Assembly: GCA_024683255.1 (NCBI GenBank)
Contig: JAIKYL010000203.1
Coordinates: 1 to 7,256, forward strand
Origin: Bacteroidales bacterium
GTDB lineage: Bacteria > Bacteroidota > Bacteroidia > Bacteroidales > UBA932
Direction: 5' to 3'
DNA: 7,256 bases
Program-made: the position numbers and the translations under genes
The notes under the pieces: model-generated
Seen by the model: only the letters and a program-made list of their open reading frames with translations
The model's database searches: none
What the model was told of the DNA's origin: nothing
Part shown: piece by piece, positions 6,005 through 7,256 of the stretch
Layout: each line of letters opens with the position of its first letter
Numbering within the stretch: position 1 is the first letter of the stretch

Positions 6005-6611
6005 CCCGGAGGAAATCAGCGCCCTGGAACTGGCTTCGTTCCCCGGAGAGATAGTGCTGGTGGACCGGGAAGGGGAGGAGCTGGATAAAGCGGTGCGATA
6101 CCTTAAACGGCAGCAGGTGCTGGGTTTCGATACAGAGACCCGTCCCACCTTCTCGCCGGACCAGCACAGCACGGGAACGGCCCTGCTGCAGCTGTCCGGC
6201 GGCGGGAAGGCCTTCCTGTTCCGCCTCAAGAAAATCGGCCTTCCAAGGCCGCTGGCGGCCATTCTGGCCAACCCTAATATCGTAAAAGTGGGTGCTGCTA
6301 CGCTGGACGACGTGCGCGGTTTGCAAAAAATCACTCCCTTTTCTCCCAGAGGCTTCGTGGATCTGCAGTCCATCGTGAACGAATACGGTATCCGCGACAA
6401 AAGCGTCAAGAAAATGACTGCTATCATCCTGGGCGTGAAAATCTCCAAGGCCCAGCAGCTCTCCAATTGGGAGGCCGATCGTTTGTCGGAATCCCAGCAG
6501 CGCTATGCCGCCACGGACGCCTGGGTTTGCCGGGAAATGTACCTGAAACTCCTGGCCTCCGAAAAGCATCCCCTTACCCCCGAACAGTTGAATCCCGAAC
6601 AGCATGGATAA
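5985..6611 (+). CDS. 3'-5' exonuclease, ribonuclease D-like (DEDDy)
   Basis: A 208-residue cytoplasmic exonuclease of the DnaQ/RNase D superfamily, expected to trim RNA 3' ends with two metal ions. Exo I is GFDTET with D49 and E51; Exo II is in VGAATLDDVRGL, with D109 the likely ligand; Exo III is YAATDAW with Y174 and D178, the DEDDy signature. The preceding LSNWEADRLSESQQ segment is typical of Bacteroidales homologues. It consists of the catalytic domain only; the HRDC domains of Escherichia coli RNase D are absent, so it is short relative to that enzyme. ATG 5985 (MFQISIS) is preferred over ATG 5970 because homologues I recall begin with a similar MxxISIS; either start lies within the end of the lipoprotein gene. 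It overlaps the following methyltransferase by 8 bp, which suggests translational coupling and a joint role in RNA maturation. Confidence 0.92.
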   Translation: MFQISISPEEISALELASFPGEIVLVDREGEELDKAVRYLKRQQVLGFDTETRPTFSPDQHSTGTALLQLSGGGKAFLFRLKKIGLPRPLAAILANPNIVKVGAATLDDVRGLQKITPFSPRGFVDLQSIVNEYGIRDKSVKKMTAIILGVKISKAQQLSNWEADRLSESQQRYAATDAWVCREMYLKLLASEKHPLTPEQLNPEQHG

Positions 6612-7256
6612 AATTATACTGAAACCCCGCCGGGAGGAATCCCTCCTGCGCTATCATCCCTGGGTGTTTTCCGGGGCCATCGCCCAAATGGTGGGGCACC
6701 CTGCAGAGGGGGACCTCGTGGGCGTGTATTCCTCCGACGGGCAGTTCCTCGCCTGGGGACATTACCAGATTGGCTCCATTGCCGTGCGGGTGCTAAGCTT
6801 TGACGAAGACCCTACCCGGGCCGATTTCTGGACGCTCATGCTACGCCGCGCCCTGCAGCTGAGGGTGGCCTATGGCCTCCATGGAGCGGCCGATACGGAC
6901 TGCTACCGCCTGGTGCACGGGGAAGGGGATGGCCTTCCGGGATTGATTGTGGACTATTATGCGGGCGTCTGCGTGCTGCAGGCCCATTCCGTGGGCATGT
7001 TCCGTGCCAAGGGCGCCATCTGTTCAGCCCTGCAGGAGGTGTACGGATCGGCCCTTAAAGCGGTCTATGACAAGAGTTCCGGTACCGCGCCGTTCAAGGC
7101 GGGTCTGGACCTGGTGGACGGCTATCTCTGGAAGGCCGACGGATTCTCCGACGACGAGCAGGTGGTCCTGGAAAACGGCCATCGTTTCCTGGTGAACTGG
7201 ACCGAAGGCCAGAAGACCGGCTTCTTCCTGGACCAGCGGGAAAACCGCTTCCGGGT
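6604..7256 (+). CDS. RlmI-like class I SAM-dependent rRNA methyltransferase (5' part)
   Basis: Begins at ATG 6604, inside the last codons of the exonuclease (shared ATGGATAA), and runs open to the right edge: 217 complete codons out of roughly 390 usual for the family. Residues 1-65 are a PUA-like RNA-binding domain with HPWVFSGAI at 18-26 and the strand GSIAVRVLSF at 57-66. The RlmI-type middle domain follows, with YRLVHGEGDGLPGLIVDYY at 101-119 and YDKSSGTAPFK at 155-165. The segment EGQKTGFFLDQRENR at 201-215 is the family's signature just before the SAM-binding Rossmann fold; the SAM loop and catalytic cysteine lie beyond the window. RlmI of E. coli makes m5C1962 in 23S rRNA; the same target is inferred here, though related RlmK-type activity cannot be excluded. 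Grouping with a ribonuclease fits an RNA-maturation operon. Confidence 0.93.
   Translation, partial: MDKIILKPRREESLLRYHPWVFSGAIAQMVGHPAEGDLVGVYSSDGQFLAWGHYQIGSIAVRVLSFDEDPTRADFWTLMLRRALQLRVAYGLHGAADTDCYRLVHGEGDGLPGLIVDYYAGVCVLQAHSVGMFRAKGAICSALQEVYGSALKAVYDKSSGTAPFKAGLDLVDGYLWKADGFSDDEQVVLENGHRFLVNWTEGQKTGFFLDQRENRFR

Noticed and set aside
5877..6605. Minus-strand open frame of 242 codons opposite the exonuclease
   Set aside because: The plus-strand gene has the complete DEDDy motif set. The antisense frame lacks motifs and simply spans the gene.

Overview
The window reads as a chromosomal segment of a Bacteroidota bacterium, probably order Bacteroidales, with fairly high GC (high 50s percent by eye, not counted). 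The reasons are: Bacteroidota-type promoters (TAnnTTTG -7 boxes with TTTG-like -33 boxes about 20 nt upstream), weak or absent Shine-Dalgarno sequences, a PssA of the Bacteroidota type, and a ribonuclease D-like exonuclease next to an RlmI-type rRNA methyltransferase with sequence features I recognise from Bacteroidales. I cannot fix the family; Rikenellaceae-like or other high-GC gut/rumen Bacteroidales are possible.

Left part (1-2214, plus strand): the 3' end of a small cysteine-containing protein ending in an RAPP motif, followed 36 nt later by a TonB-dependent outer-membrane receptor of 668 residues. Motifs in the receptor resemble zinc/metal receptors (ZnuD-like), and small CxxC/RAPP proteins are known next to metal TonB receptors elsewhere, so this pair may be a metal-uptake unit.

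Middle part (2192-4135, minus strand): a two-gene operon, a secreted papain-like (C1, bleomycin hydrolase/PepC-like) cysteine peptidase followed without any spacer (TAA directly followed by ATG) by pssA, phosphatidylserine synthase. pssA converges on the TonB receptor and their 3' ends overlap by 23 bp.

Right part (4210-7256, plus strand): a 212-residue alpha/beta hydrolase, then a cluster of overlapping genes: a lipoprotein of unknown function, a DEDDy 3'-5' exonuclease, and an RlmI-type 23S rRNA methyltransferase cut by the window edge. The divergent gap at 4136-4209 appears to hold two overlapping, opposite promoters; the lipoprotein has its own promoter in front of it.

No tRNA, rRNA, CRISPR array, insertion sequence or prophage signature was seen. 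Most of the window is ordinary core or semi-core gene content. The most interesting points are the possible metal accessory/receptor pair, the interlocked divergent promoters with a near-leaderless hydrolase mRNA, and the unrecognised lipoprotein fused by overlap to two RNA-acting genes.
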